From NCBI GenBank assembly GCA_003427395.1, contig BFEA01000379.1, positions 478,804 through 521,535 of the forward strand: a stretch of DNA of 42,732 bases. The letters run 5' to 3'. The notes under the pieces are model-generated. The model saw only the letters and a program-made list of their open reading frames with translations, was not told the DNA's origin and made no database searches. Both the position numbers and the translations under genes were made by a program. Source of the DNA: Chara braunii (lineage: Eukaryota > Streptophyta > Charophyceae > Charales > Characeae). The stretch's first letter is position 1; every line of letters starts with the position of its first letter. Positions 18,522 to 29,945 of the stretch are shown here, in pieces.

Positions 18522-18564
<43 letters not shown>
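18303..18564 (+). repeat. Diverged SINE-like copy b with T-run
   Basis: Contains a shortened form of the shared core (AAGGGATGCCGGACCCGTTTTCCGGC, in pieces at 18421-18446) and the same kind of upstream sequence, then a run of about 39 T ending in a single unresolved base (18565). The T-run instead of an A tail is odd and may be a separate simple repeat. 18566-19220 has only T-runs and the foldback already described. Confidence 0.4.
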
Positions 18565-19220
18565 NCTTGTACTGTTATTTTACATAACATATATTGTTTT
18601 CAGATTTTTCTGAGAACTTTTTTTTTTTTTTTTTAAATATTTTTTATGTTCGTGTTCGGAGGGTTTTGGGCGCTTGTTCGCGTTCGCCTCCGAACGCGAA
18701 CACGGTGCTACGTAGAGTACGACCTAGTTAATGAAGGGCTTTTTTTTTTTTTTTTTTTTTTTTTCCACCCAACCAATTCCATTACCAGTCGAATCTGGAC
18801 AGGACGGCCTTTCAGGCCGTTTTGATTGCCATTAGGGCATACTGGCACACAGATAGCAAAATTCCATAATCTGCAATTTTGCAACTGCTATTTTGAGGTT
18901 TAGCTGTGCGGCATAGGGGCTCGCCAGACAGCCTTTTGAAAGGAGGCATTTTCCGAAATTTGCCAGACGGAATTCGAAAGGTGGATGCTCGAAAGAACCC
19001 CCCGCCTTCGCCACACATACTTTTGTAACCGCCCTAAGGAAAAAAAGGAACAACAACAACAAAAGAGAACAAAAAACTGCGACAACTTGTACGGGCGTCA
19101 GGGTAGGGACCGTGACAGATTGGCCTAAAGATGGCCAGTTCTCGAAATACCGGGAGTATCTGAGGGCTTTTGAGAAGAAGGTCGTGACAGGTGGGAGGGG
19201 CATTCCACTTTGAAAGTTCT

Positions 19221-19490
19221 TTTTTTTCTTTTTTTTTTTTTTTTTTTTTGAGAGAACAGCCCGATCGGATGCTAGGTGTGCTGATAAGAGCAGACACATC
19301 TAGCACCGTTAGGGAGGCTCCATCCATTGGTGGGGAGCAGCACCTGCTGGAAACCGGGTCCAGCGTCCCTTTGATACATCGTGCAATACAAAGAATGCTG
19401 CTTGCTGTTCCCCGGGGCTGTGGCCAATTCAAACTCAGCTTGGGGCTCCAACATCCCATGGGGCTGCTAGTGTCACCCATCCCTTCTTAG
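19221..19490 (-). mobile_element. SINE-like retroposon copy c
   Basis: On the minus strand it begins near GGGATGGGTGACACTAGCAG. It has a weak B-box-like GAGTTTGAATT about 40 nt on, then the core (19312-19372) GGGACGCTGGACCCGGTTTC, and ends in an A-rich tail (T-run at 19221-19249 on plus). The tRNA-derived head is tentative. It is the longest of the four copies and the best guide to the family's structure. Confidence 0.55.
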
Positions 19491-19779
19491 GAGCAACCCG
19501 TATCTAATGACCCAGCCCTATCTCAGCAGCCCCCTTGTTTGGCTAAATGTGTGTCTGTCCATTTGACCCTATGAGTCAATAGCCGGATTCAAGGAATTTG
19601 CATACAATTTGCATACAATCTGTACTTGTTCCTCTTCCCCTGTGCTTCACTGGCCTACACTCAGACATCCCTGGCCGGCAATTAAGGTGCAGGTCAAAGT
19701 AGCAGGGGTAGAGGGGACGGTGCCGGGGAGCTCGGAGCGGGGAGACAAAGGGGGAGGGGGAAGAAGGAGAAGGATAATG

Positions 19780-21145
19780 TTAGCGACCGTTGGTGGGGGC
19801 AGGAAATGATGATGAGGTAGGAGGAGCAAGCGGGGCTGACAGTGGGGGTGCAGGCGGCGGCTGGGTAAGGTCGCGGTCGGGGGCGAGGTGGTCAGGGTGT
19901 CGGGCACAGTCCTCTGGAGAGACAAGAACAAAGTTAGTAGGTTGATACACCACCCGGAAATGGTGCGTCGGCAGTCTTTCCCATTGCCTCTCTGTCGACA
20001 GCCACGGCTGCCAGTTGAGGGAGTGGGTATTATCAAGACTACACAGTCTCCCATTGCTGTCTGTCCAGGTGGTTTTGAATGTGTCCACCATGTGGCGAGT
20101 TCTGGTCTCGTCCAGTTCTTTCCGCAGTTCCGATTTCAACACTCTCTAGGCCTCATGGGTATTGGCTGTGATAGTGTCAATAATTGTTGCCCTTGCTTGC
20201 ATAAAACCAAAGTCGTGTTGTTTCCTTTCAAACGCACAGCGCATCGTCCAGGCCGCCATCAACACCGCAAGTCTGGAGTAAGTGAAGAGGTTTGTCATGA
20301 AGGGAGTCCAGTCCAATACACCCTCCGGGGGACCCCCCAGCAGAAGAGTAGCAACATCCCATGGCAAATGCACCCCCGTGAGGTAGTGCCAGGCCGCATC
20401 TCACCACCTCCAAAGTTGAGACACCATTGGGCAGTCTAACAGACAATGTTCCAAAGTAGCTCTTTGTCGTGGTGTGGAGTTGGTGCAATACATGCACAGT
20501 GGGGAGAGCAGCCCTTTTGCCTCCAAGTCTGTTCTTGTTGTGAGCCAATCCGGCGTAGGCAGACATCTATGAATGATCTGCCATTGCAGCGCCCTGTGGC
20601 TGGTCGGCTTGATGTGTGAAAAGGAGGACCACCTGGTGTAGGAAGTCCCGTCTCTCCAGTGGAGAGTCTCGTTCCCAACATTGTATGATTTGTTGTGTCA
20701 CCAGTACACGTTTCCGGGCCATCCTATAGCCCTTTTTTACCGTGTATTGCCACAAGGCCATCGTCTGAGACTCTCCCCATGACCATTCCCATTCCGCCGG
20801 GTCGAACGGTAAGTCTCCGAGGGGGATGGACGGCTCATACAGATAGAGGCCCTCCTGAGTGTTTCCTACTACTCTGACCCTGGTGAGCTCACAGGCTGGG
20901 CATTGTGTGTCCAGGTCATCTTGCCTGTGGATTTTGGACCAGCGATCCCCTGGCAAGGCCGGGCAGTAGGCATGTAATGTTGCGTTTCCGTCGTTGTTAG
21001 TCTGCACTTCGTACACCGTCATGGGAACTGGCATGTCTTGAGTAGGCACCACCCAGTCCTTTGGTTGTATCATCGGGCACGTTTTGAGGGCTTGAATCCA
21101 GGACAACGGGATGGCTTCTTGCAGCTCCATCAAGCCAGAGGCCAT
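19780..21145 (-). pseudogene. ORF2: LINE-A C-terminal region with zf-RVT
   Basis: Contains the zf-RVT motif LQWQIIHRCLPTPDWL, CMYC, then TLEHCLLDCP (Cys-x2-Cys...His-x4-Cys all present), followed by a TGA near 20402. A second frame (20373-20146, then 20142-19780 after one TAG) gives the helical end and a Pro-rich tail. Several frame changes show decay. Confidence 0.82.
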
Positions 21146-21246
21146 GTTTTTTAGTGGCCTGTGAGGGTCGTCAAAGAGCGCTCAGATTTCCAGTTCTTTG
21201 CCTGGCTATCCCACAGGTGGCCCACTGTATAAACCCCTTTTCTGAC

Positions 21247-22714
21247 TCATAGCCTCCATTTCGAGGTCCTTTGAAGGGAGAACGGGATGCCTGCTCCATC
21301 TACGATGTGCGGGTGTCCAAAAAGTGGTTGGCGGCTTATTTCTTCCCATCTAAGTGGCGTGGGGGTATGCTGCGGCCCTCTTTCTCTCCATAGTTTAAGC
21401 AATGCTGACCATAATGGATCGACTTTGAGGTCCTGTTTTGGCGTTCCTTTAGGAGAGAAATCCCCCCCCTTACGCGGTGCCATGGGCAAGGACCAACTTC
21501 TGTTGACCAACCATTGCAGCGGATGGACCGGACAGAGGGGGTTAGAGGAGGGTGCGATGCATTGCAGCTGGATGTAGGCATACGGAGCCCACGGGATGTT
21601 GTTCCCCAGAAGGAGGCGGATCAAGACTTCAAAGAGCACCGCCTTGATTTCCTCTTCAGGGTCAATTATTCTTAGCCCACCCTGTGACCTGGGTTGTATG
21701 AGGGTATCCCATGCCACCCTTTTCAGGGCACGGGTGTCGTTGTGACTGTTCTTCCAAAGATATGCCGTCGCCACCTGTTTTAACTTGGTGATCTGCTTTC
21801 TATTGAGCTGCCAAAATGCAACCTTATACCATATGGATGCGAAAATGGCGTTGTTAATCGCCAGCACTCTGCCGACCAGTGAGGTTGGTTTGCCGTCCCA
21901 GTTCGAGAGCTTTCTGATTGCTAGATCCACCAGTGAGTCACTGTGGTCCGACGGTGGGCCAAATGCTGTGATGTTGACTCCCAACACCTTTATTGCTGAT
22001 TCTTTGTGCTTCCAGGCCCCTTGAGGGTCGGTCGGTGGAGGCTCTCCCTGGGGGTCCAGCCACCAGCCTTTCGTTTTCGTGCCCCAGTTGACTTTCATGT
22101 CTGTTGCAATCTCAAATAAATGGATAGTGTGAGCCAGCGCACGGAAGCTCTCATGGTGCTCTGAACAAAACTGTGAGATCGTCTGCAAAAATTGAGGTAA
22201 CTGGTATCAAGTGGTCCGGAATTTTCGGCACTCGGATGTTGTGAATGTCAGGGTTATTTCTTATCATGGCCGCTAATGCTTCCATAACCAGAACAAATAA
22301 CATTGGCGCAATAGGGTCACCTTGTCTCACTGAGCGTTGAAGAGAGAAGGGGGGAGTCAGGTGGCCATTAAGAGTGATATTTGTTGAGGCTGTTCTATGG
22401 AAAGTATTGACCCACTTGCAGAAAAAGGGGCCAAAGTTCATTCTGATAAGACACATGTCGAGGAAGTCCCAGTCCACGGGATCATATGTTTTTCCAAAAT
22501 CTATGAATAATATAGCCGCTTCCACACGCCGTTGTCTCACATAGCGGATGGTTTCATTGACCAACAAGATGTTGTCTTGTATATTCTGGAGCGGCATAAA
22601 GCCCGATTGTTCTGGGTGGATAAGGTGGGGGAGTAGGAGCAACAATATGTTTGCCCATGCCTTAGCTACAATCTTGTAGGGGACGGGCAGGAGGGTTATA
22701 GGGCGGTAGTTCCT
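21247..22714 (-). pseudogene. ORF2: LINE-A reverse transcriptase core
   Basis: Resumes with RNYRPITLLPVPYKIVAKAW, then AAILFIDFGKTYDPVDWDFL, SLQRSVRQGDPIAPMLFVLV and SIFADDLTVLF, the catalytic FADD motif. In the first catalytic motif (usually FxDFxKAYD) the aspartate is present but the Ala is Thr (KTYD). A frameshift near 22188 moves the coding to another frame (SQFCSEHHESF..., NWGTKTKGWW), which continues through the thumb/connection region to 21247. LINE-B carries the matching NWGNKTQGWW. RT would copy the LINE RNA at a nicked target; this copy cannot do so. Confidence 0.92.
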
Positions 22715-24124
22715 TTTTTTTTTTTTTTTTTTTTTTTTTNNNNNNNNNNNNNNNNNNNNNNNNNNNNNNNNNNNNNNNNNNNNNNNNNNNNNNNNNNNNN
22801 NNNNNNNNNNNNNNNNNNNNNNNNNNNNNNNNNNNNNNNNNNNNNNNNNNNNNNNNNNNNNNNNNNNNNNNNNNNNNNNNNNNNNNNNNNNNNNNNNNNN
22901 NNNNNNNNNNNNNNNNNNNNNNNNNNNNNNNNNNNNNNNNNNNNNNNNNNNNNNNNNNNNNNNNNNNNNNNNNNNNNNNNNNNNNNNNNNNNNNNNNNNN
23001 NNNNNNNNNNNNNNNNNNNNNNNNNNNNNNNNNNNNNNNNNNNNNNNNNNNNNNNNNNNNNNNNNNNNNNNNNNNNNNNNNNNNNNNNNNNNNNNNNNNN
23101 NNNNNNNNNNNNNNNNNNNNNNNNNNNNNNNNNNNNNNNNNNNNNNNNNNNNNNNNNNNNNNNNNNNNNNNNNNNNNNNNNNNNNNNNNNNNNNNNNNNN
23201 NNNNNNNNNNNNNNNNNNNNNNNNNNNNNNNNNNNNNNNNNNNNNNNNNNNNNNNNNNNNNNNNNNNNNNNNNNNNNNNNNNNNNNNNNNNNNNNNNNNN
23301 NNNNNNNNNNNNNNNNNNNNNNNNNNNNNNNNNNNNNNNNNNNNNNNNNNNNNNNNNNNNNNNNNNNNNNNNNNNNNNNNNNNNNNNNNNNNNNNNNNNN
23401 NNNNNNNNNNNNNNNNNNNNNNNNNNNNNNNNNNNNNNNNNNNNNNNNNNNNNNNNNNNNNNNNNNNNNNNNNNNNNNNNNNNNNNNNNGGGGGGGGGAA
23501 CAGTCCATTTAGCCACCCTAAAAACGAAGTCCGTCTACCGAATGCTCAGGCCCAAGCGTGGGCTAAAAGAGGTGGTGGCGGACAGATGGCAGCGCCATCT
23601 AAATGTAGATCGAAGCACACTCAAACCTATCCAATGGTTCAGCGAGTATTAAAAAAGGCCAACGAAAATCTCCGCCCTTCAATGGCAAATCACTCATCGC
23701 TGCCTACCATCCAATGACTATCTGATCGATCATACACAGCTCGAACAGCAAGGAAGGGCGCTTCCCTGGTGCCGGGGTTGCCGCCAAAACTTCCCTGGAA
23801 AAAAGCGCCCTGAGACGATTGAGCACATTTTTCTACAGTGGCCTGCAGCGGTCTTGTTATGGAGATGGTGGGACAGGATCTGGCGGCACATCGTTCCAGG
23901 CTCATTATGGTCGTGGTACTGGAGGGCAATCCTGCTAGGTCACTACCCCCCTTTTCGCGACAACGCCTTTGTAGCAAATATGTACTCTCTGGGCAGGCGT
24001 ACTATCCTATGGGCCATATGGTGGCGAAGATGCATCCTGGAATTAGAGGGGGCAAGGGTGGAGGAGGGGGAAGTCACAAAACAAATCCTGGAATTAGAGG
24101 GGGCAAGGGTGGAGGAGGGGGAAG
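22715..24124 (-). mobile_element. Nested LINE-derived insertion around gap
   Basis: Inserted exactly between the codons for KEDI and RNYRPI of LINE-A RT. On the minus strand its end has an A tail (T-run 22715-22739). Its other side (23490-24124) is a LINE C-terminal fragment in the opposite, plus, orientation: ALQWQITHRCLPSNDYLID, CRGC, TIEHIFLQW, a zf-RVT domain whose last Cys is Trp. Inverted 5' piece plus sense A tail is the pattern of twin priming, but most of it is unsequenced. A 51-bp direct repeat (24036 and 24087) sits at the junction. An assembly artefact is possible. Confidence 0.6.
22740..23489. other. Assembly gap (750 N)
   Basis: 750 consecutive unresolved bases, bordered by a T-run on the left and a G-run on the right. 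Long frames reported across it would be artefacts. Confidence 0.99.
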
Positions 24125-25145
24125 AATGTCTTCTTTGTCCCCTTTTTTGTATAGCAGCGTTGTCACCCCTTGTCCTAGCATGCCCCCGAATGTCTCCCCC
24201 TCGTGAAACACAACATTGACATAGATGATAAAGTCGTTTTGGAAAACGCCCCAGAAATGAAGCCAAAACTCTTTTGGGAAGGCATCCAGTCCAGGTGTTT
24301 TCTCATCGTCCATATCTTGTAGTGCCTTAAGAATTTCTTGGTTGGTCATAGGTTCATCAAGGGTGTTCCTCTGTGCTGTGGTCGATAAGGAAGGAAGCCC
24401 AGCCAACAGTGTGTCCCTTGCGTGAGCTAGCGTTTGTAGCTGGGTGCAGGCAGTCTGCGAGGTAAACAAGTTTGTATAATAAAGAGATGTATATTCCACT
24501 ATCTTGTAAGCATTTGTCGCTGGTGGTTGGGAAGCATCAAACGGATGTTTAAGGGAGGGCACCGTCGACTGTCTACTCGTAGCTTTCGCTTTACTGAAAA
24601 AGGTTTTTGACATTGTTCCCTCTGTGGCGTCCTTCCTAATTTTAGCTTGTATTCTCCACTTTTGTGCTTGCATGTCCAGGTGCTCTTGTAATTGGCTTCT
24701 TGCACGCTGAAGGGCGTTAAACGTTTCAATGTCCAAAGAGTTTTCAGTCAAGTGCGTGTCCCATTCCTCCAGTTGTTGCAACAGGAAAATCCAATACTGC
24801 TTTGCGTTCTCTTGCTTTCTGGATGGAGAATTTTTTAACTCTTTCTCATAGTTGTGCCACCCCCTCGTTGAACCATTGGACTATTGAGCCATCGCCGGGT
24901 CTCGTTGGTGACCAGTAAGCCCAAAAGTCGTTGACCAACTTTTCGAAAGATTGGAGCTTTAAAAGAGATGCGTTAAATTTGTAGTAACCCAGACCCCTAG
25001 TGATGTGTGTGTGGAGGGACAGACCTATCGCTATCATGCGATGATCAAATGATATACAGGGGGAAAATGGGAGAATCGCTGACGTGGTGAACAAACCTGC
25101 CAGATCTTTTGAGAGAAGGATGAGGTCAATTCTCGAGTTAGATAC
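24125..25145 (-). pseudogene. ORF2: LINE-A endonuclease end and RT start
   Basis: The APE-type endonuclease ends with SRIDLIL and FDHRMI (the SRID and [S/F]DH active-site motifs). A helical linker follows, then the RT N-terminal signature DMDDEKTPGLDAFPKEFW and TTLLYKKGDKEDI, where the frame is cut at 24125. The upstream endonuclease half is absent. A frame change separates the endonuclease (25145-24846) and RT (24781-24125) parts. LINE-B has the same motifs (MDVDKTPGVDDLPKEFW, TLLYKKGD). Confidence 0.87.
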
Positions 25146-25150
25146 TCCTT

Positions 25151-25240
25151 TTGTTTTTTTTTGAAAAAAATGGCTCCATCTATTGGTTGGGAGCATCACC
25201 TGCTAGAAAGTGGGTCCAGCGTCCCTTACATTAAATAAAT
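25151..25240 (-). mobile_element. SINE-like core copy d
   Basis: Core 25172-25227 (GGGACGCTGGACCC, CTAGCAGGTGATGCTCCC) with an A-rich tail at 25151-25170 on the minus strand, directly abutting the truncated 5' end of LINE-A. Only the 3' domain is recognisable. It lies at the junction between LINE-B's 3' end and LINE-A's 5' end. Confidence 0.55.
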
Positions 25241-25549
25241 TTGAACCATTTCAGAAATAATAAATGACGATTCTGAAAGGGGAATCTCTTCACCTTGATC
25301 TAGGCGCCAGATTCTGCTATTTCCTGTTAATTCCTCTTTCTCTCTACATCCCCAACCCACACCGTACACTCTGGAGAAATTGAAACCTAGTCATTTCCTA
25401 AAGCATATCATTGAATCTCAACCATTGCGAATTCCGAGGGAGGGAAGGGATCAAGGAAACAATCTGGGGATCTAAGTGTGACTCCTAGTTGAAGTGAAAA
25501 CCAATCCTTGAAGTTCAGGTGGAAGTCTCGCTTTAGAGGTTACTCCTGC

Positions 25550-27395
25550 ACTTCTCCTCCTGGCCATTTCACTTCTCCCAAGCTTCTCCCTTCAGCACCC
25601 CCCAGCCAGTCCAGATTGAATTTTTGAATATTATTAAGAATATCATTTTTCTGATAGGAATGTTTTATCTTAGCACAGACAGTTTTCCAATGTTCCCGTA
25701 TTTATGTCTGTACAAATTGGACAATGATCTCAACAGTTTCTGATCCTTCCAACTTTACATCTTCCCTTTCATAGACACATCTTTTGTACCATATTACCCA
25801 CAGAATGGCTTTCCGACCTATTTCAAAAAAAATTCTCTGAAATTCTGACAGTTGTATATAATTTGGTTCCCAATATCCCAGTAGAATGACTCTCCAATCC
25901 CATGGCTAGTCAATTCCCGTTAAACCTCTCCACACACAGTCCCATCTTCTCCACAGCAAAACCATACCCGGACATTGCATGAACAAGTGTTCAATAGTCT
26001 CCCTGATCCTCTTACAAGCAAAGACAAAAAAGCATGATTTACATCATGGGGATGTCAAACCTCTTTGTTCCAAAGTAGTACGGTCTATCAACCAGTCACT
26101 AGTAGGCAAGCATCTATGTAGTATTTACCATTGCAGAGAGGAGAACTTTGCTGGTCTCTATTTTAGCTTATTAAAAAATTTTATATTTCGAAATTTTTGA
26201 GTATCAATATTCAGATGTCTCACCCACCAATCTCTTATTATGAACGATACGTCTACCCTTGGTCTTAATAATCGGTATGTTGACTTGACTGAGAGGGATT
26301 GCAATATAAGTGACTTACCGTTCTTCCCAGTTTGTCATACATATTCAGCTGGGTCCAAAGGTAAGTCCGGAATCGGGCATTGTGGTTGAAAAACTCTCCA
26401 TCCTTTAATTGCAGAGATGAAAAGGACTCTAATCCTGAAAATTTCCTTGGAGGGAAAAAATTTTACTTCGTTGACCGGTGAGGGAAGGAGGAGATGATTT
26501 GTGGTTATTTTGAAGAGAGCCACCAAAGCTCCTTCTTCCACCAAACTCATTATTTGACCCACCTGCCAGCATTCTGGACCATGTACAACCATTACTCAAT
26601 CTCCTTCTTGTAGACTTACTCCTTTCTTTAGCAACCTTACCCATTCCAGAGGAATAGAGCAAATCATCTGATCAAGGTTTTGGGGTAGCCTGTGAGCATA
26701 TGAAATTTTCTTTTTAAGTTCAGTAGGTGTCATCCAACATTTTTTTCCTGGTCCGAAATATCTTTGACTCTTAATACCCTTTTTTTCACCCATTGAGACC
26801 AGGGAGATTTAGAACTATTGTAGACACAACCATTATTGTCTGTTATCCATCTGTTCCCGAACAAAGGCTGCCTCAAAACCTCTTCAAATCGTGAGGGAAA
26901 GGGTTTACTTGGTAGGGGCAGTCTACGACACATTTTTAGCAGAGAAAGTCATAGGTTATCTAGGAGCAGATCAGCTCGAGCCGCTCCTCTCTCTCCCTCT
27001 TCCTTTGAATGTGCACTAGGGCGAGGGATGTTTCAAAATCTATCTTCCACCCAAGTGAGGGGGTGGATCTCTGAGGGAGATCTCGATGCCAATCTTATAA
27101 TTTGTTCTAGTGCTAGTGGTTGTCAGGGTTTGTCAATACCAAAAATGAGATCTATTATCCATTGTAGAGACAAAGCTTGAGTTTGCAAAGTAGGATCAAG
27201 AATTCCCAAATCCCCCCTGGACTTAGGTTGAATCAACGTCAGCCATGCTACTCTGGGAATTACTCTTTCTTGTTCATGATCCCCCCTCCACAAAAAGGCC
27301 GATACTTGTTTTTGAAGTTGTTTAGTACGTGATTTACTAATTGCCCATAATGCCGATTTATACCATAACGAGGCTAACACTACATTATTTATCAC
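25550..27395 (-). pseudogene. ORF2: LINE-B connection and zf-RVT region
   Basis: Starts with ALWAISKSRTKQLQKQVSAF and PRVAWLTLIQPKSRGDLGIL (the thumb-side KSxGGLGI-type motif), then degenerate sequence over several frames. The zf-RVT domain lies near 26130-25930 (LPTSDWLIDRTTLEQRGL, then a Cys pair, TIEHLFMQCPGMVLLW). Many stops and frame changes. Confidence 0.8.
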
Positions 27396-27448
27396 TACAG
27401 ATCTGTCAAAAATAGAGGTGTGTAAGCCTTTCCATTTATTCGTTTTTT

Positions 27449-28908
27449 CTACAGCAGGTTTAGAAATTCACTCATCATTGGAAACAGGTTTGCCAAAACC
27501 AGAAAGAGACACCCCAGAATTCTCAGTGAAGCTTCCAGGGGTAACCATTGCACCCTAGGGGATTCTGAAGGACGATCACCATTAGAGTGAATCCACCACC
27601 CTTGAGTTTTATTTCCCCAATTGACTATCATATCAGAGACAACCGAGAATTTGTCCAGCATATTCTTGATTTCTTCCATATTTTCATCTGAGGCTTCCAT
27701 CATAATGGTCAGATCATCTGCGAACATGTAGGCTATAGGAATCGCTTCTTCAAGTATACCCGAGATATGAAGACGTTTAATGTTGCAATTAGCTCTAAGA
27801 TTGACCCCCAGAGCTTCCATCACAATTAAGAAAAGAAAAGGGGCCAACGGATCCCCTTGTCTAACTGACCTCTGAAGATGTATTTCTGGTGACAACAGAC
27901 TATTAACAACAATTCGTGTTGTAGCATTTGTATGCAAAATTTTAACCCATCTTCTCATATTAGGGCCAAAATTTAACTTTTGTAAACAAGCATCCAAGAA
28001 TCTCCAATCAACATGATCATAAGTCTTTTCAAAATCTATAAAAACAAAAGCAGCATTACTTTTGGATTATCGTGAGAGTTTGATTATTTCGTTAATTAAA
28101 AGAATATTATCTTGTATATGCCTCTCATTTATGAAACCTGTTTGCGAGGGGTGAATTATATCGGACATTACTGGAATCATCCGATTTGCAAGTGTTTTTG
28201 CCAACAACTTATACACAACTGTTAGTAAAGTTATTGGTCAGTAATTCCTGATGTTTGTCATATCTCCTTTTTTATACAGTAAAGTAAGTATTCCCTGACT
28301 TACTATTTCACCCATCTTACCTGACTCCCAGACCTCTTGAAAGTAAAGCATTAAGTCTGAGGAAATAGAAAACCACATAGCTTCCCAAAATTCTTTAGGG
28401 AGGTCATCCACCCCCGGGGTCTTATCTACGTCCATTTGTATTAAGGCTGTCCAAATTTCATCCTTTGTCAGTGGTCTCTTTAGAGCATCACGTTGTTCTT
28501 GGCTAATGGATTGGAAGAGTGGTTCCAGAAAGAGACGAATGGCTTGATCATCCTTCTGAAGACAGGACGGATCTTTGGATGAGAGAAATAGTTTTTGAAA
28601 AAATCATAGGCTACTTTTAAACTGGCTGCAGAGAAAGCAGCCATCAGAGGATCATGAGAAGTCTCAGGATCAAAAAGACTTTCTATGGATGAACGTTTGG
28701 CTTGTGCCCGGGCCATAGCAAAAAAGGATGTATCCATTTGCCCTTCAGAAGAAAATCTTGATAGCTTACCTCTGATTAATTGGCCTTGCCAACGATGTTG
28801 AGCGAAGGTTAAAAGTTGGTTCCCAAGTTCTTGAATTTTGATAGTTTGGGAGGATTCATCAAGTTGATCCCGAGATTCATAATTTAGAATTTGTTCTTGA
28901 ACATTCAT
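27449..28908 (-). pseudogene. ORF2: LINE-B reverse transcriptase
   Basis: N-terminal helical region (28908-28480), then MDVDKTPGVDDLPKEFW, TLLYKKGDMTNIRNY, and after a frame change FIDFEKTYDHVDWRFLDACL-type sequence around 28040-27980. HLQRSVRQGDPLAPFLFLIV and AYMFADDLTIMM (catalytic FADD) follow, then NWGNKTQGWW. Motif order matches LINE-A closely although nucleotide composition differs. Confidence 0.9.
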
Positions 28909-28941
28909 TTCTTGTAGATATTTATTTCTTACTTGTAGTTT

Positions 28942-29945
28942 TTAATATTCATTACACTTTTTTGCAATAAAAAACAGACCATTGTTAAACCACGAAATAT
29001 AGGAATCTTGTTTCTCTTTTGTTGATTGCCAATATTCCCACACGTCGGATAAATATTTTTTGAACTGATTGTGAGATAACAGGGATGTATCAAGTTTGTA
29101 AAACCCTTTTCCTTGATCTGGTTTCTTCTTGAAGAATAAGAGTACTACACACATTTTGTGATCCGCACCAGACCATGGACTCTGTGGAAAAATAGTTGCC
29201 CAAACAAGAGCTCTGTCTAGATCTTCGGACATTGGGTTTAAGTCTATTCTAGATCTAGATTGCAGACGATTCCCATGATTACGTATACTCCTGTCAAACC
29301 CCGAGATCTGACGCATGTGTAGGCTCTCTTATTAGGGTGCATCTCTCTATAGGAATCTATCAAGTCAAAGTCCGCCATTAGTTGGGCCAACACTATGCTA
29401 TCCGGGGTTTTTTCCCGTTGCCCCCCCCCCCCTGAGAGTTGTTGTGATGGTGTTGATGATCCCCTATCCACCCCTGGATCAAGGGCGGTGTTGAAGTCCC
29501 CATATATGAAGATCGGGGCATCTGTTGTCAAAATTTGTTGTAAGTCAAAAAAAAATGCGCTGAACAGGGTCATTGGGCGCATAGACACATACCAGGTAAA
29601 GCACCTCAGTTCCCAATGATGCTTTTAGGTAGACCCACCTCCCATCTGTTCTGTCCCAATCCGCATGAATGAGGACCAGCCTTGACGAAAGGGGTGACCA
29701 AATGGCTACCCCAGTGGATGCAGAGGATCGGGTCGGGGCCATGAATGTTGTGTACGGCCAAACATTTCTGGCTCTGGCTAGGTGAGACTGAGAATCGGTG
29801 AGGTGAGTCTCTTGCACAAGAATATCGTCTGGCCATTTCCCCCCCATGTCCTGTAGCATCATCTTCCAGATGGCCGATTTCTTTTGCTCGTTGGGCTACG
29901 CTAGACCATTGACATTAAGGGATCGTATGTCAAGGTCAGCCTCTG
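28942..29945 (-). pseudogene. ORF2: LINE-B endonuclease domain
   Basis: APE-type endonuclease motifs in order: DIRSLNVNGLA near the start, LVQETHL (catalytic Glu), GVAIWSP, YLVCVYAPND, FIYGDFNTALDPGVD (catalytic Asp/Asn) and a frameshift near 29310, then SRSRIDLN and GADHKM (SDH-type histidine). It nicks target DNA to prime reverse transcription. An in-frame TAG (after NGLA) and at least two frame changes inactivate it. A C-run near 29422 is one indel-prone spot. Confidence 0.88.

Larger units (their letters stand above)
19780..25150 (-). mobile_element. LINE-A, L1-type, 5' truncated and interrupted
   Basis: Endonuclease C-terminus, RT and zf-RVT domain follow in order on the minus strand, over at least three frames. 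The 5' end stops inside the endonuclease domain next to the A tail of SINE-like copy d. The RT is split between KEDI and RNYRPI by 22715-24124, which includes the assembly gap. 19491-19779 is probably 3' UTR. L1-type assignment rests on the endonuclease, the SVRQGDP/FADD RT motifs and the C-terminal zinc knuckle. Confidence 0.88.

Noticed and set aside
22662-23516. Long minus-strand frames of 270-284 codons
   Set aside because: They consist almost entirely of unresolved bases of the assembly gap.
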